This document shows, in pieces, positions 1 to 14,100 of a stretch of 64,000 bases of DNA. Location: contig NC_086351.1 in assembly GCF_036324505.1 (NCBI RefSeq), forward strand, positions 9,765,983-9,829,982, in the 5' to 3' direction. The notes beneath the pieces are model-generated. The model was not told the DNA's origin. It searched no databases and saw only the letters and a program-made list of their open reading frames with translations. The position numbers and the translations under genes were made by a program. This DNA comes from Eleginops maclovinus (taxonomy: Eukaryota > Chordata > Actinopteri > Perciformes > Eleginopidae). The stretch's first letter is position 1, and each line of letters opens with the position of its first letter.

Positions 1-325
1 ACTCAACTCCTACACAAAGACCATCATCGAGCTCCGCCGCAGACAGAGACTCCGTTTGGAGGAAGCGAGAGCTGCCACTCATGCTCCTTCCTATGATGAG
101 GTCGTCCCCGGAGGCGGGCTGTATTCTGTCAGCGGCCTGTTGCAGTGTCCGGACGGCATGATTGACGTGGCGTGGGCCCCGAATGGCAGCGTGGTTGGAA
201 TGGGAAATGGAGATGTACCAACACTGGTTTTAGTAGGAGGCTGCGGGCCAGAAGGGTGCGAAGACTGTGAGAGAGAGATGGATGAGATGGATGACGCCAT
301 GGACCGAGTGGATTCCCCTTGTTAG
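1..325 (+). CDS. gsg1l2: gsg1l2-like claudin-fold membrane protein, C-terminal coding exon (partial)
   Basis: The frame beginning at base 2 is open to TAG at 323-325 and gives the last ~107 residues of a protein whose start lies outside the window. The segment begins LNSYTKTIIELRRRQRLRLE, which resembles the post-membrane junction I remember from the GSG1/GSG1L family (NSYTKT followed by a basic helix). The rest is a cytoplasmic tail with a SYDEV motif, a Gly-rich stretch, and an acidic, Cys-containing end (CEDCEREMDEMDDAMDRV). GSG1L proteins are four-pass claudin-fold auxiliary subunits of AMPA receptors. GSG1L2 has no well-settled role. The next gene downstream is a recoverin-family gene, as beside GSG1L2 on human 17p13.1, which supports the call. 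No membrane segment is visible here, so the family assignment rests on a short motif plus synteny. Confidence 0.62.
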   Translation, partial: LNSYTKTIIELRRRQRLRLEEARAATHAPSYDEVVPGGGLYSVSGLLQCPDGMIDVAWAPNGSVVGMGNGDVPTLVLVGGCGPEGCEDCEREMDEMDDAMDRVDSPC

Positions 326-1194
326 TGGATCTTTGATATCCATCAATTTACAAGAGCCAAAAAACTTAAAAAGAAAAGACTCTTTAACCGAGCTTGAAAG
401 GGATGATTGTGAGCAACTGATTCAGTTTTTCTTTTCTTCTTCTTTCATTTTTCAGTGAGGTTGGGACACACATTTTGCATTTGAAGGCCAGGGAAATCTA
501 TGCATAACAAATGACTACAACTCTGTGTCACACTGACATGCAAGATTGTTTCTGGGTATTTCTCAGTGCCTCATGGTAGAAAAGTAAATGTGTGTCTCTA
601 TTTGCAAAGGCAAATACATGTTTATATTGTTTTATTGGTTATTTATAAAAACACAATGTATCAGGTTATCTCAATTATCATTTCATAAATAGACGGGACA
701 GATTTTTCTTCTCCTGTTAAAAAGATCCTCCTGTTCTTCATAGTGTATATATACAATATAATGTCATTTATCTGAGTGGGACATTCAACATGTTTCCTTT
801 TTCAATCTCTTCCGTCTCTTGTGACAAACTTGAGATGCAAAGCACGCAAACCAGAGGCTACATCAAACACAGTTTCTCTGCAGATGCACAGACAAACACA
901 TACGATAGACACATAGCGGTAGAAAGATTACAGAGATTTTGAAAAGTCTGCTCTCTGATGTTGAACAGAAGATTATGTGTAAACCAGTAATCCCGAGTTG
1001 GATGGAGAGGAGGAGGAAAGCATGTGAAGGGATGGAGAGGTGGAGGGGGAGCAGGTTGTCGGGGGAGGAAAGTTGGAAAGAAATGAAGGCTGGCACGCAC
1101 CCGCACACAAAAATCTGCACCGTGGAAACATCACACTTTCAGGGAAATATTTGTGTTGAATGTATATTTATACAGCCAACCATTTCTTAATAAA
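326..1194 (+). other. 3' UTR of the gsg1l2-like gene with poly(A) signal
   Basis: AT-rich non-coding DNA follows the TAG. The first canonical AATAAA in the sense direction is at 1189-1194, a plausible transcript end. Between there and the visinin stop codon (1195-1817) I see only AT-rich sequence, which must hold the convergent visinin 3' UTR. Confidence 0.5.
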
Positions 1195-1817
1195 TGTATC
1201 AATATGTTCCTTAGGTCTTTGTTGGTATACCATGTGCACCACTGGATTTACTGTATGGGATCAACATAATTGAAAACTTAAGGCAAAAAGCACCATTTTT
1301 TGAAAGCATATTACGCAGTGTGTTTCTAGGTCGTTGAAGAATTTACTGTTTTCTGGGGAAGACCAATAACTAGATTTTTAAGCACAGATTTATGAGAAAA
1401 ACTTTAATGTATTTATTGTACAGTGAATACAGTACAACACGTTAACGCTACAACCTTTTGTAGACATTTCCAGTTCTGTAAAAAAACTATGATCAGCTAA
1501 CAATCGTTAGGATACTTATTAATTGTTTATTATTATACAAATGGTTTTTATATGCCAAAAGAAAATTAATAATAACCACAAAGCTTATTCTTTTACCTGT
1601 AGAGAAATGTTAAATGCTACGCCATAATTGGCCTCTTTTAGCTTCAATATTATATAAATGAATGGACAAACATTAGTAAAACAATCTGACATAAACAAAA
1701 CTTAATGAGTTGCCGCCAAGATTTTGCAGGAAGAGCATTTACAGAGGGGTGGAGTGGATCCAAGAGCAAGAGGGGGTTCGAAAGAGTTAAACGAGAGGGA
1801 ATCAAATGGCAATGACT

Positions 1818-4916
<3,099 letters not shown>

Positions 4917-7900
4917 GGTAGTTTTTCAGGGTCAGTTCTCACTGGCAAATATTTGCCACTGGAGTTTTACTTCTCCTGCGCCACCTGAACTTCTCCTTTG
5001 TTTTAACAATTTCTTCTCTGGCTTGACCTCAGCTGTTGATGTTCAAGGCCAAAGAGAACAATGAAAAAAGAATTAACGCATATGGTAAAGTCCACCCATG
5101 AAATAAGTTTAATACATTACATTTCTGTATCAATAAATGGCATTGTGAGGATTGTACGGAAAGCTTACCTGTGGGTTGTTTCGACAGATGATGGCTGATG
5201 ATTTGAGTGTGCGTCTCAACAAGTAAGACAGTAAGAGATAAGGAGGGCAGGGGGAACGCACGCCTCCCATGGGCGAGAGGGTTAATTCTGTTAATGCGGG
5301 ATTTAAGGTGGCTGAGCCTACTTTTCTTTATTGGGTCTGGTATTCTAGAAAGATCTACAGTATATGAGATTGTTGAGACAATTCTTTGTTTATTAGTTAT
5401 AAATAATATGATTTCTGAGATAGGTCTCGCATCCAAGAAGTTAATAGTTTAACTTGATATTTGGATACTATTCTATATTTATTTTATGCATTTCACTGTG
5501 CTTACAATCCTTTTGATGAATTGAGAAGTATCTAAAAAGCTACAAACCTAAACATTACTTCTTTAAACTGACCAGAACATATGCAGACATGTTGTAAATA
5601 CAGTTCAGGTGTTTGTTTTTTTAAAGCTAGCATTTGCTTCTTCACTGTATGTCTGCTTTTTCAGTAGTGGCCTTTCAATGGGTTTAGTTGACCACTGAAA
5701 ACTAATCCAGACTACCATCTGTCCAGGCAGTTTAACTCCCCCTCACCTTAAATCCCACCTACGCCCCCTCACATCGACGTCACTAAAGGCATTGTAAATT
5801 ACCTCCATCCCACGTTAGCTATGATGACCTTTAACTTACATTTTGTCCCTAGCCTGGGTTTTGCTGGGCAAATTGTTTAAAAGTTGTGCCTGCCTTTTCC
5901 TACGCTGCATAATCTTGTTTTTACAAATTCTCCTTCTTTCTTGGTCCTTGATTTGAATTTTCCCTCCACAAAGTGTATTGTTTTTTGTACCAAGTGCTTC
6001 CTGTTATTCGTACTAACTGATTCACTCATTAATTTGTCTCAATTTTTACTGATTTGAGCATTTCTACCCATTTCCTCAGATCCAGTCCTTTGGGCCTATC
6101 TATTTATGGTTGCATCCTGATCATCACAGCCATCTCCCTACATGAGGCATCACTGTCATCATCACATCAAACTCACTTTATAACACTTTGGCTGACACAT
6201 TTACATCAGCAGTCTATTTCCTTTGTGTATGCTTGGATTAGACTGAATTATCCTGATGTCCTTCACTCTTGTTTTTGAATAACTCAATAGCTCAGGTGGG
6301 GGCGTTTGTACAGGGATCATTTTACTGAAACAGGAAAGATGAAAGCAGAGTAAAGCTTTTTGGAACACTGTATGATTACCTTTCATGTCTTATTTATGCA
6401 GCAGGATGGTCTTTGCTCCATAAATATGCTCATGAGTCCATCTATTGGATTACTTCTGACCCTCTGCATCCCACCCAATCCAATCCTTAGCCAATTAGCA
6501 TCATCATTATCACTTGAGTGCTTGCCCAATAGAATTACTCTGTCACTCTCTGACACCTGACCTGTACCCTAGGCTCGACTAATTGCTAGAGCTGGAGCAA
6601 GCCGGGATTTGAGGTCCCTTTGGAAATGTTTTCCCTTCCTATGGTGAAGGTGAGGGTTCATATAAGGTGGATGTCTTAGCACAATCTATAGCATCTAAGC
6701 ACAACAATGACACTTTTTTTAGTAGGGAAATTATGAATTATTCAACGCAACAATTTATTGCAACAATAAATAGGATATATATTTACTAAGCAGGCAGTAA
6801 CATGTAATACTTATTTAAATAGTGCAAGTTGTAAGTGTAAATGTAAGTTTATTGACAGAAGAAGCAAACACAGCTAGAGATATCTGCAATTAGGTCAATG
6901 ACTGGCATTTGGCAACATTCCAGCTGGCTGGGCAGCATTACAGCCAATTATGTGGCGGAATCAAGCTTCAGCTGCATTACACCGTAGACCTGCGAATCAC
7001 CTCAATGTCAGCACTGACATATAAACTGTAAATCTGCCTTGCTCAGGGGAATCAGAACAGGCACTGTAATCCACGCATGTATGCACTTGGTATATTTGTA
7101 AAAGCTGTATGGTTATTTCCATATTAAACAACGAGATAAAAGCTTGGATTTCAACATTCCTCAACAATGTTAATAAACTGTTAGTTATATTTAATCCCAA
7201 TGGTATTTCAAGCTAGTCATAGGATTACATACTAAAATACTCATTTCAATGTCTTAGAAGTAAAAGCATGGATGAAATACTATAAAACTTGCTACCAGTG
7301 ACCACAGAAATGGGAATGTCTAACAGGAAAATGCTGAAAAAGAAAAATTCGCTCTCAGCCCAAACAATGCCTTGGTGGGACCCGACTCAAATCCTAAGAC
7401 TGAAAGAGGGAGGAAAAGAGGAAGGGAGTTGTTCTTAGATAAATATCTGGTAATGGGTTATAATGATGCTTAATGACAGACAAGCACTTCCTACTGAACA
7501 CAAGGAAAGAGAGGAACAAACAAACGGTGACAACAATCTTGACAATTGTGTCAACCATCTTGTGAGGCCTCAGGTTGTGACGTATATGATAAAGGTAACA
7601 GCTCTCTGGGCCCCTGCTCACATTTCTACACCCATTGTCCAGAGAGAAAGTCTGCAGCATTGTTAAGGCTTTCACTAAAATCACTTATATGGACAAAAAC
7701 AAATCTAGGAATTTAAGGGATTCAGAACTGAGGTAAGCAATGCTTTCATTTTTCTATAGACAACATTTTAGTTTTTATAAAGTTATCGATATTAACATAT
7801 TGCCTTTGCAATTAATTTGCAATCCATATTAAGGGTTCTACCCAACTGATTAAACACTAAAGATATGCATCTATGGTAAACGTGATCTTGATTTTAATTT

Positions 7901-8333
7901 TGTTTTCAATACTATTTTACTATTATTTGTGTTATAAAGAGTAAGGCCGATTGCAGTTCCCTGAATTGAGGCGCAGTAAAGTTATCATGCAATCTTTTAT
8001 ATTCAGAGAAAAAGGTCAACTGTCGTTTGACCTATTTCTGGTGTTTGACATTTAAATGACTAATAATGAAATACCATTATTATTCTGTTTTTTGTTAGTC
8101 ATTACATACTCATGCTGTCACAACCACATATATCTTTATTTTCAGTTCCATGTGGAACCCAAAGTTCCCAAAGATTCTAACTATAATAAGGACATGATTT
8201 GAACATTTCCTGGATGTAACTGTAACATTGCTTACATAAAAAGTAAAGTTCCTCTAAACTTAAAGCAAGTAAATACAAAAGGGAATCTGGATTTTTAGAG
8301 CTTTTTTTAAACAAGACTATGTTTCATGTTGTA
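4917..8333. other. Intergenic: visinin 5' leader/promoter and spacer to the tmem100-like gene
   Basis: The visinin start codon lies in good context just below this interval, and its 5' UTR and promoter must lie within the next few hundred bases; I could not fix a TATA box. The remainder is AT-rich with no exon-like segment that I can support. Short open frames here have no family resemblance or splice context. Confidence 0.5.
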
Positions 8334-8405
8334 GGAATAAGAAAAAAGAAGAAGCTGCATGCAAAGTCACTTTGGGACATCTGAAAAAAGGAACTAGAAC
8401 AAACC
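8334..8405 (+). other. Spliced 5' leader of the tmem100-like gene
   Basis: A plausible splice acceptor (CATGTTGTAG) ends at 8333 and is followed by 72 purine-rich bases with no in-frame ATG before the start at 8406. An upstream non-coding exon is therefore likely, matching TMEM100 genes where the coding region is in one exon. Confidence 0.45.
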
Positions 8406-8840
8406 ATGACAACCAAGATGGAAACGCTTGATCCTTCAACTCTATCCGATGTCACCTCTACTGTCAGCTACGACCCTAAATCTGAGACGGTGACCTTACC
8501 AGGAGGGGTTGTGTCGGTGGCGGGCATCACTGTGTTGACAGGTGGCGTGGAGCTGTCTTGTGGATCCTGCATGCTGGCCTTTGGATTTTGGGGAACACTG
8601 ATCGGCGTCAGTTGTGTAGCAGTGGGGCTTTGGGACCAAATGAACCTCTCTAAGGGAGGAACGTCTCATTTATTGGGGCTCGGATTAGTGATTCTGGCCC
8701 TCAGTTTTGTGGTGGTGGGAGGTGTGGGGATATTTTATCTCCTGACAAAGAAGAAGAGAGAAAACACAAGAGCGGAGAGAGAGGATGGAAAAGAAGTTCT
8801 TGTAGAAAGTGGAAGGGTAATTAAAAAAGTCACAGTGTAA
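8406..8840 (+). CDS. TMEM100-like two-pass membrane protein
   Basis: A single exon encodes 144 residues with two hydrophobic helices, about residues 49-79 and 91-115. Resemblance to TMEM100 is local but clear: a KSE-V preamble, the TGGVELSCGSC motif before helix 1 (TGGTELSC in mammalian TMEM100), a short loop, a second helix and a basic juxtamembrane KKKR. Mammalian TMEM100 is about 134 residues; it acts downstream of BMP9/ALK1 in endothelium and modulates TRPA1-TRPV1 in sensory neurons. Whether this copy shares those roles is unknown. It lies between the visinin and JIP-like genes on the plus strand. It could be the direct orthologue or a fish-retained duplicate. Confidence 0.72.
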   Translation: MTTKMETLDPSTLSDVTSTVSYDPKSETVTLPGGVVSVAGITVLTGGVELSCGSCMLAFGFWGTLIGVSCVAVGLWDQMNLSKGGTSHLLGLGLVILALSFVVVGGVGIFYLLTKKKRENTRAEREDGKEVLVESGRVIKKVTV

Positions 8841-9391
8841 TAAAGAATAATTGACAGGATATAAGAGAAATCCATGAAAACCTGTACACAAACCTGACTG
8901 ATCTGTAAACGAGTGGTTCCCCAAGGTCAGGTTAACTCACCCCTTCATGTACAATACGTGATACTCAAACTTTCATAGCAATGGTCGAAGCTGAATATTT
9001 ATCCATTAGTTTTAGCTTTTGTTTCAACCATTCATGTACTGTAGTAGCCTACTCCTTGCTAACCATCTGCTAGCTCTGTAACTAGTTTGAGCAATTTCTA
9101 TCATATGATTACATTTCAAAGTTGAAAATGTGTTTTGGTAATCAAGTCATAATTTCTACTTTAGATTTAAGTTTCTTTTAATTTTTAAAAAATAATTTAA
9201 GCTACTTCACTATGTTTGCATTTACCCGTTGGAAACAGCGGTCACCCTCAGCAACACTCTATTAATAGCACTTAGTATTAGCCAACCCCTTTTATACTGT
9301 TTTTCAATTGATGTCTGTATTTTGTTATGTTGTCATGCTGCAATTTTTAAACATGTAAAATGTAAGCAGACCATGATATTTATGCAATAAA
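8841..9391 (+). terminator. 3' UTR and poly(A) signals of the tmem100-like gene
   Basis: An AATAAA at 8839-8844 overlaps the stop codon, and another at 9386-9391 follows a 550-base AT-rich trailer. The distal site is the likelier main end, because a site overlapping the stop leaves almost no 3' UTR. Confidence 0.5.
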
Positions 9392-9487
9392 TGGGGTACA
9401 TGTAAAATGGTATGTTCTTTTTTGGGGAGAGAGATGGAGAGATAACATGTGGGTGCATATGAAATGAGCAAACACCTTTCTGCAGAG

Positions 9488-9514
9488 CTTGAACCTTGAA
9501 CCTTGAACCTTGAA
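9488..9514. repeat. Short tandem repeat, unit CTTGAAC, about 4 copies
   Basis: Three exact 7-bp units and a partial fourth sit just beyond the tmem100-like poly(A) signal. No function can be inferred. Confidence 0.9.
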
Positions 9515-10114
9515 ACCTAAGGTTTCACTGGGATAACTGGTGAAATAGAATATTGTTCAAACATTAAATTGGACATGGCAGGATAAAATGTGTTTATGGT
9601 TTGTTTGTTACTGTGTAGCTGTAAAAGCTTAGCTGACATTAGGTTGTAAGTTATTGGAATTCGTAGGTCCAAGTGAAGACCAACAGAACAGAAACCAGCA
9701 ACATTAAATAACAGAAACCAAAAGAGAGCAGAGAAGACCGGTGTAAATGTGTTCGTACCTCCATCTGCTGGAATTAAAACGAACTGTAGACACACTACAA
9801 TCCTCTCTTCGCTCTCACAATGTGACTTTATGTTATTTGTTTTCTTCTGAATCTCAACGTGTAAAAAAAGAAGGCCTCTTTCGACCCTTGGCCAAACTCT
9901 TTTCAATGGCGATTATTTTACCGCACAACTTCTATGTAGGCCAATAAAGACCCGACACTGGTATAACCTACAGCCAGTACTACTCTAAAAATATCATTAA
10001 CTATAAACTATTGTTCTTACAACTCGGAGTGAAATAAAATAGTACACCATGTTTTCAGGTATGTGAGGTATTTCGACAGGTATCAGAGTTGTGCATTAGT
10101 AGATCACCTGACAG

Positions 10115-10404
10115 CCCGCTGGTCACGTGTCATCGTTCAAGTTTCAGGAAACTTTTTTTGTTCTTCTGAAAACAGAACTGCCCACGTCCCGCCTCTTCTT
10201 GCCGCCCATTGGTTGCAGCCGACAAGTGCAGCGCTCTGATTGGCCGGGCTGAGGACAAGTACAAGCAAGTCAGAATCTAACAACTCCTCCTTCTCCAAAC
10301 TCGTTTATGTGTAATTGATATCGTCTCCGAAGTAAAAAAAAACGACTGGTATTTCATTAATTTGGGGCATGGATATGGTCGTTGTGAAATAGTGAACTGA
10401 AAGG
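10115..10404 (+). promoter_or_regulatory. Candidate promoter and first non-coding exon of the JIP3/4-like gene
   Basis: The region is locally GC-richer than its flanks. It has a CACGTG E-box at about 10124 (GTCACGTGTC), CCCATTGGTTG at about 10205, and CTGATTGGCCGGGC at about 10237; the last two are inverted CCAAT boxes about 30 bp apart. A strong donor (AAGG|GTGAGT) at 10405 ends a probable leader exon. An acceptor at 10862 (TTTCTTTCCCAG) begins the next exon. No TATA box is evident, which suits a housekeeping-type start. Confidence 0.5.
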
Positions 10405-10862
10405 GTGAGTTTGTACAACAGCAGCCGACCACAGCGAAGACTCGGCTCTTTAAGTTACAGCTTTGTAAAACCTCTCAAGGTGTCCACTGTCAGTCATGTT
10501 ACTTATTTATCCAGTATGTCAACTCAAGTGTGTCCTTTACCATGTTTTTTATTTATCTTAGCCTACCTTGAAGACTAACTTGCTAAATAATCGTTGCACA
10601 CAACCTGTCGCTATTTTTATGCTGCACTTATGTTTACATTTCAACTTACATTTGAACTTTTGTGGGCTATATGTGGCTCATAAAGTTATACACACACGGA
10701 CAGAGACTGTCGTTAGGGGTGTCTCTGCTGTGCAACACATTACACAATCCTTATTAAAGATACATTTTGATGCACAAAAAAAGTTGACTGTCGTTTTGCA
10801 ACTTAGCAGCATTTGATCGATTCCTATTATTTTCCCTAATATTTTCTTCTTTTCTTTCCCAG

Positions 10863-11145
10863 GATGGACTTTAAAACGCCCCCTGACATCAGACAAACTT
10901 CACAGTACAGAACAACTAGTTAAATGCAGTCTAAAATGATGCTGTGCTTTGTCAATGACAAATGAAACATAAAGGATGGAGGCTGCTGGTGTTAGCAGAA
11001 ATGTTAGAAAGCCAGATAAACTAGCTGTAGGAGTTGGTCAGAAAGTATTATCAGGAGAGCAATAGAATTGGCTTATAGACTTCTAAAATCATTTACCTTG
11101 AAACCGTTGTGGCAGGTAATTCAGGCATATTAAACGAATAATCTG
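10863..11145 (+). promoter_or_regulatory. Spliced leader with two abutting upstream ORFs
   Basis: If the exon runs unspliced from the acceptor at 10862 to the main start at 11146, it has an uORF of 19 codons (10864-10923, ATG one base after the splice site). A 13-codon uORF (10924-10965) follows with no gap. Other acceptor-like AGs at about 11116 and 11127 could remove both, so the arrangement depends on which one is used. Confidence 0.4.
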
Positions 11146-14100
11146 ATGGAGTACAGTGAGAAAGTGCTGTGTGGGTCAGGGGAGTTGGAGCTGGACCTCA
11201 ACATCGTGAGTGAAGAGGCAGGAAAACTGTATTCAGAGCTACAGGTAAAGCAGCTACAACGTTTTTTGCCCCTTTCCAAACCAATAATGGGCCTCATTTA
11301 CAAACCGTTATTTGACAGACATTGCTTTTTAAAACCCATTTACTCGTTGTTGACCTTCACCATTTTTTCTTTCTGGGTAAGAAATGGATCAATACGCAAA
11401 CTTACGCACATTTTAGCTGACATGTTCGTGAAAATAATAGGTAGTTTTATAAAATGTGTATTTAAATTACCATAAAATGCTTATTAGGATCAATTGGCCA
11501 ACTATACTGCCCCTGGTAATAAACTACTTTCGTAATAGTATAATTACCAAGATACTGGTAAATAAGGCCCTTTTTCTTAGGACAAAATACCCCATTTTTT
11601 TTTAATGGTTTATCACTCTGCTGCTTTGCCCCATCACAGACAGTTATTGAGACCCATGGAGAAGGCGTGGTGGAGTCGCTGGTCCCCATATTCGTATGGA
11701 TCCTTGAGGGGCTGGCTAGCTGCAAAGCCCAGCTGAGAGACCAGGAAGAGGAGGCGGAGAGGGAGAAAGCTGAGCGAGAACAGCTGCTGGAGAAATACCA
11801 AGCAGAGAAAGCACTCAGGAAAGAAAGTCAAGAGGTGGGGACTGATGGGAGATTTGAAAGTGTTCATGTGAAACTTTAAAAAATGATTAAATGTCTGTTT
11901 TTTTAAAGCTTTGAAAATAGGAGGTTGTCTTTGCTCAGAGCTTTGAAAGCATTTCTGTTTTTTTTAGAGGTATCTGGAGCTGGATGACCAAATTGAGCAA
12001 GAGAGGAGAGCCATAAAGGGGAGGGAAAAGGAGAGAGAGCGGCGAGAGAGAGAGCTAGAGAAGAGAGCAAGAGGGCAAGCCGATCAGTGTAAGTGAAAAA
12101 TGTGATATAAAAAAATTGGATTAAGAACCATGTATTTTAACATTTGATCTTTTGTCATTTTTTTGTGAAGAAGAAGGATCTATACATTTTTCGGTGTTTA
12201 CTGAATCACTAGAAAGTCATTCTAAAGCTGCTTGTTATGTTTACTCCCAGTGGTGGCCCTGGAGGAGCAAAAGGCAAATCTGAATAGAGAATTGAACACA
12301 CTGAGGAATACTCACAACAAGGTCAGTCAGATAACGCTGTTTAGTCTCTTTTATAACATCTAAAATGATCATTTGTATATCAACATTTCTTTCAAAAATG
12401 TAAGGCAACACCCCAGGTTTAATTCCTATACAAATGGTCATTTTCGTACTGAAGAATTCTATCAATACTTCTATAATACTTGGCTTTTGTTGTCATTCAT
12501 TTGTTGCTTACATGATACTGATATTTTCTGTTCTAGCTGGCTCACACATATCGGGAGCTTTTGGAAAAGAGAAAGGATTCTGAGAGAGATTCTCCTTTAA
12601 GGTTGTTCTTGTTAAGCACTTTACTGTCGATAGTGTCTTACACAGGAAGGCTAAAAATATTCCAGCTTATTGTGAGGCATACAAACACCACCGTAGGCCG
12701 TAGCTAACAACATAATCTGGCAAATCCAAATTTCTGAATTTAACATTGACAATTGCTCAACAGAGCAGTAGCGCCGCAGTATCTTTGTTTACCTGTGACA
12801 AGATGTACAATGTTTGCTTATATGTAGCTGAGAAATTGCACTTAGAGACCATTTTGCAAATCTAAATCAGGTTTTGTTTTTCAGTTACACTTTTTGACAC
12901 ATTAGAATACTTCCCATGTTTTATTGTTATTAAACTAGACTTGTTTGCAAAGGTTATTCTCATCTTTGAGCTCTTTTACTAAAAAAAACCTATTAAGTGG
13001 TAATTTTCAAAATAAAGTAGCAGTGGTTTCCAGGTGTTGATCATCACATTTCATTCCAAGAAAGTGGTGCAAAATGTAAGAATAAAGCAAAGATTGATAT
13101 TGTCTGATCTGACTTTTCCTGACTATGTAACACTGCATGTTGCTTTTAGGAATCATGTTCGTCTGAAGAATGCTGAATTTCATCCAACCAAGTCTCATCA
13201 CAAGCCAGTGTGAATGAAAAGGTAAACATATTCTCATTTTACACATATAAGATATCAATTGTAATACAATGATTTTGTGGAGAAGTAGCTACATTTCCAT
13301 CTTTTCTATTGCAGATGATTCAAAGACCACATTCACTTTCTGGCCCCCCCTGTTTGGAAGATGTAGTTCCCCAAAAAGAAAATGCGATTGACATCTCAGT
13401 AAAGCCCGCCACAGATCAGTTCGTCAATGACATCATCAGCTCAACTCCAGAGCTCAGGCAGTTTCATGGCAGTGGCGATGCAAGGTAATAATCTAAAACG
13501 ATTGTGAGTCAGTTGGAGTTTTAGGGAAAGTGTGTGTAATAATGAACTAAAACTAAGCTCACTTTAGCTCATGTTTGCACAGAGCATCACATCAGCGAAT
13601 CACTAACCTTTCTCACATTTCTTACTCTTTCCTTAACATCTTCATCAGCACCCCGGTTAGACCCAACAGCAATGGGGGAGAGGAGTCGGAGACCAGCACG
13701 GAGGAAGAGATGAGGCAGGTGGAGGAGGAGTGCAAAATAGAAGACGTTCAGGTAGGAGAGGAACAGGAAAAACACAAGCAAGAAGAGGAGGAGGAGGAAG
13801 AAGAGGAAGATGATAGTATGGAGTGGGAGCTGCGCAACACTGACTCTGTGTTCTCTGAGCTGTCCGAGCTGAGTCGGGACTATGTGGAGAGTGTAGACCG
13901 AGGGGCCAGTGTCAGAGGTAAACTCACACAGTAAAAGACCGTTTTCTCAAACGAGGTTGATGTTACATTCTCGACCAAACATTTAATAAAAATCCTATAA
14001 GGTTGTTTTAAAAAAATATCTGTAAGTTGTAAGAATCTATTTATATACCCTATTTACATAAAGTACAAATACAAAAGTGAAAACGGTTTCTTACTGAAAG

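Noticed and set aside
8406..8840. Claudin or TARP identity for the 144-residue membrane protein
   Set aside because: It has two helices rather than four and no GLW-x-x-C motif; the TGG-ELSC motif fits TMEM100.
13211..13213. In-frame TGA suggesting the JIP-like gene is a pseudogene
   Set aside because: A donor at 13208 removes it and restores the exact phase for all later exons, and the remaining exons are intact, so a functional gene is more likely. The donor ambiguity is kept as a finding.
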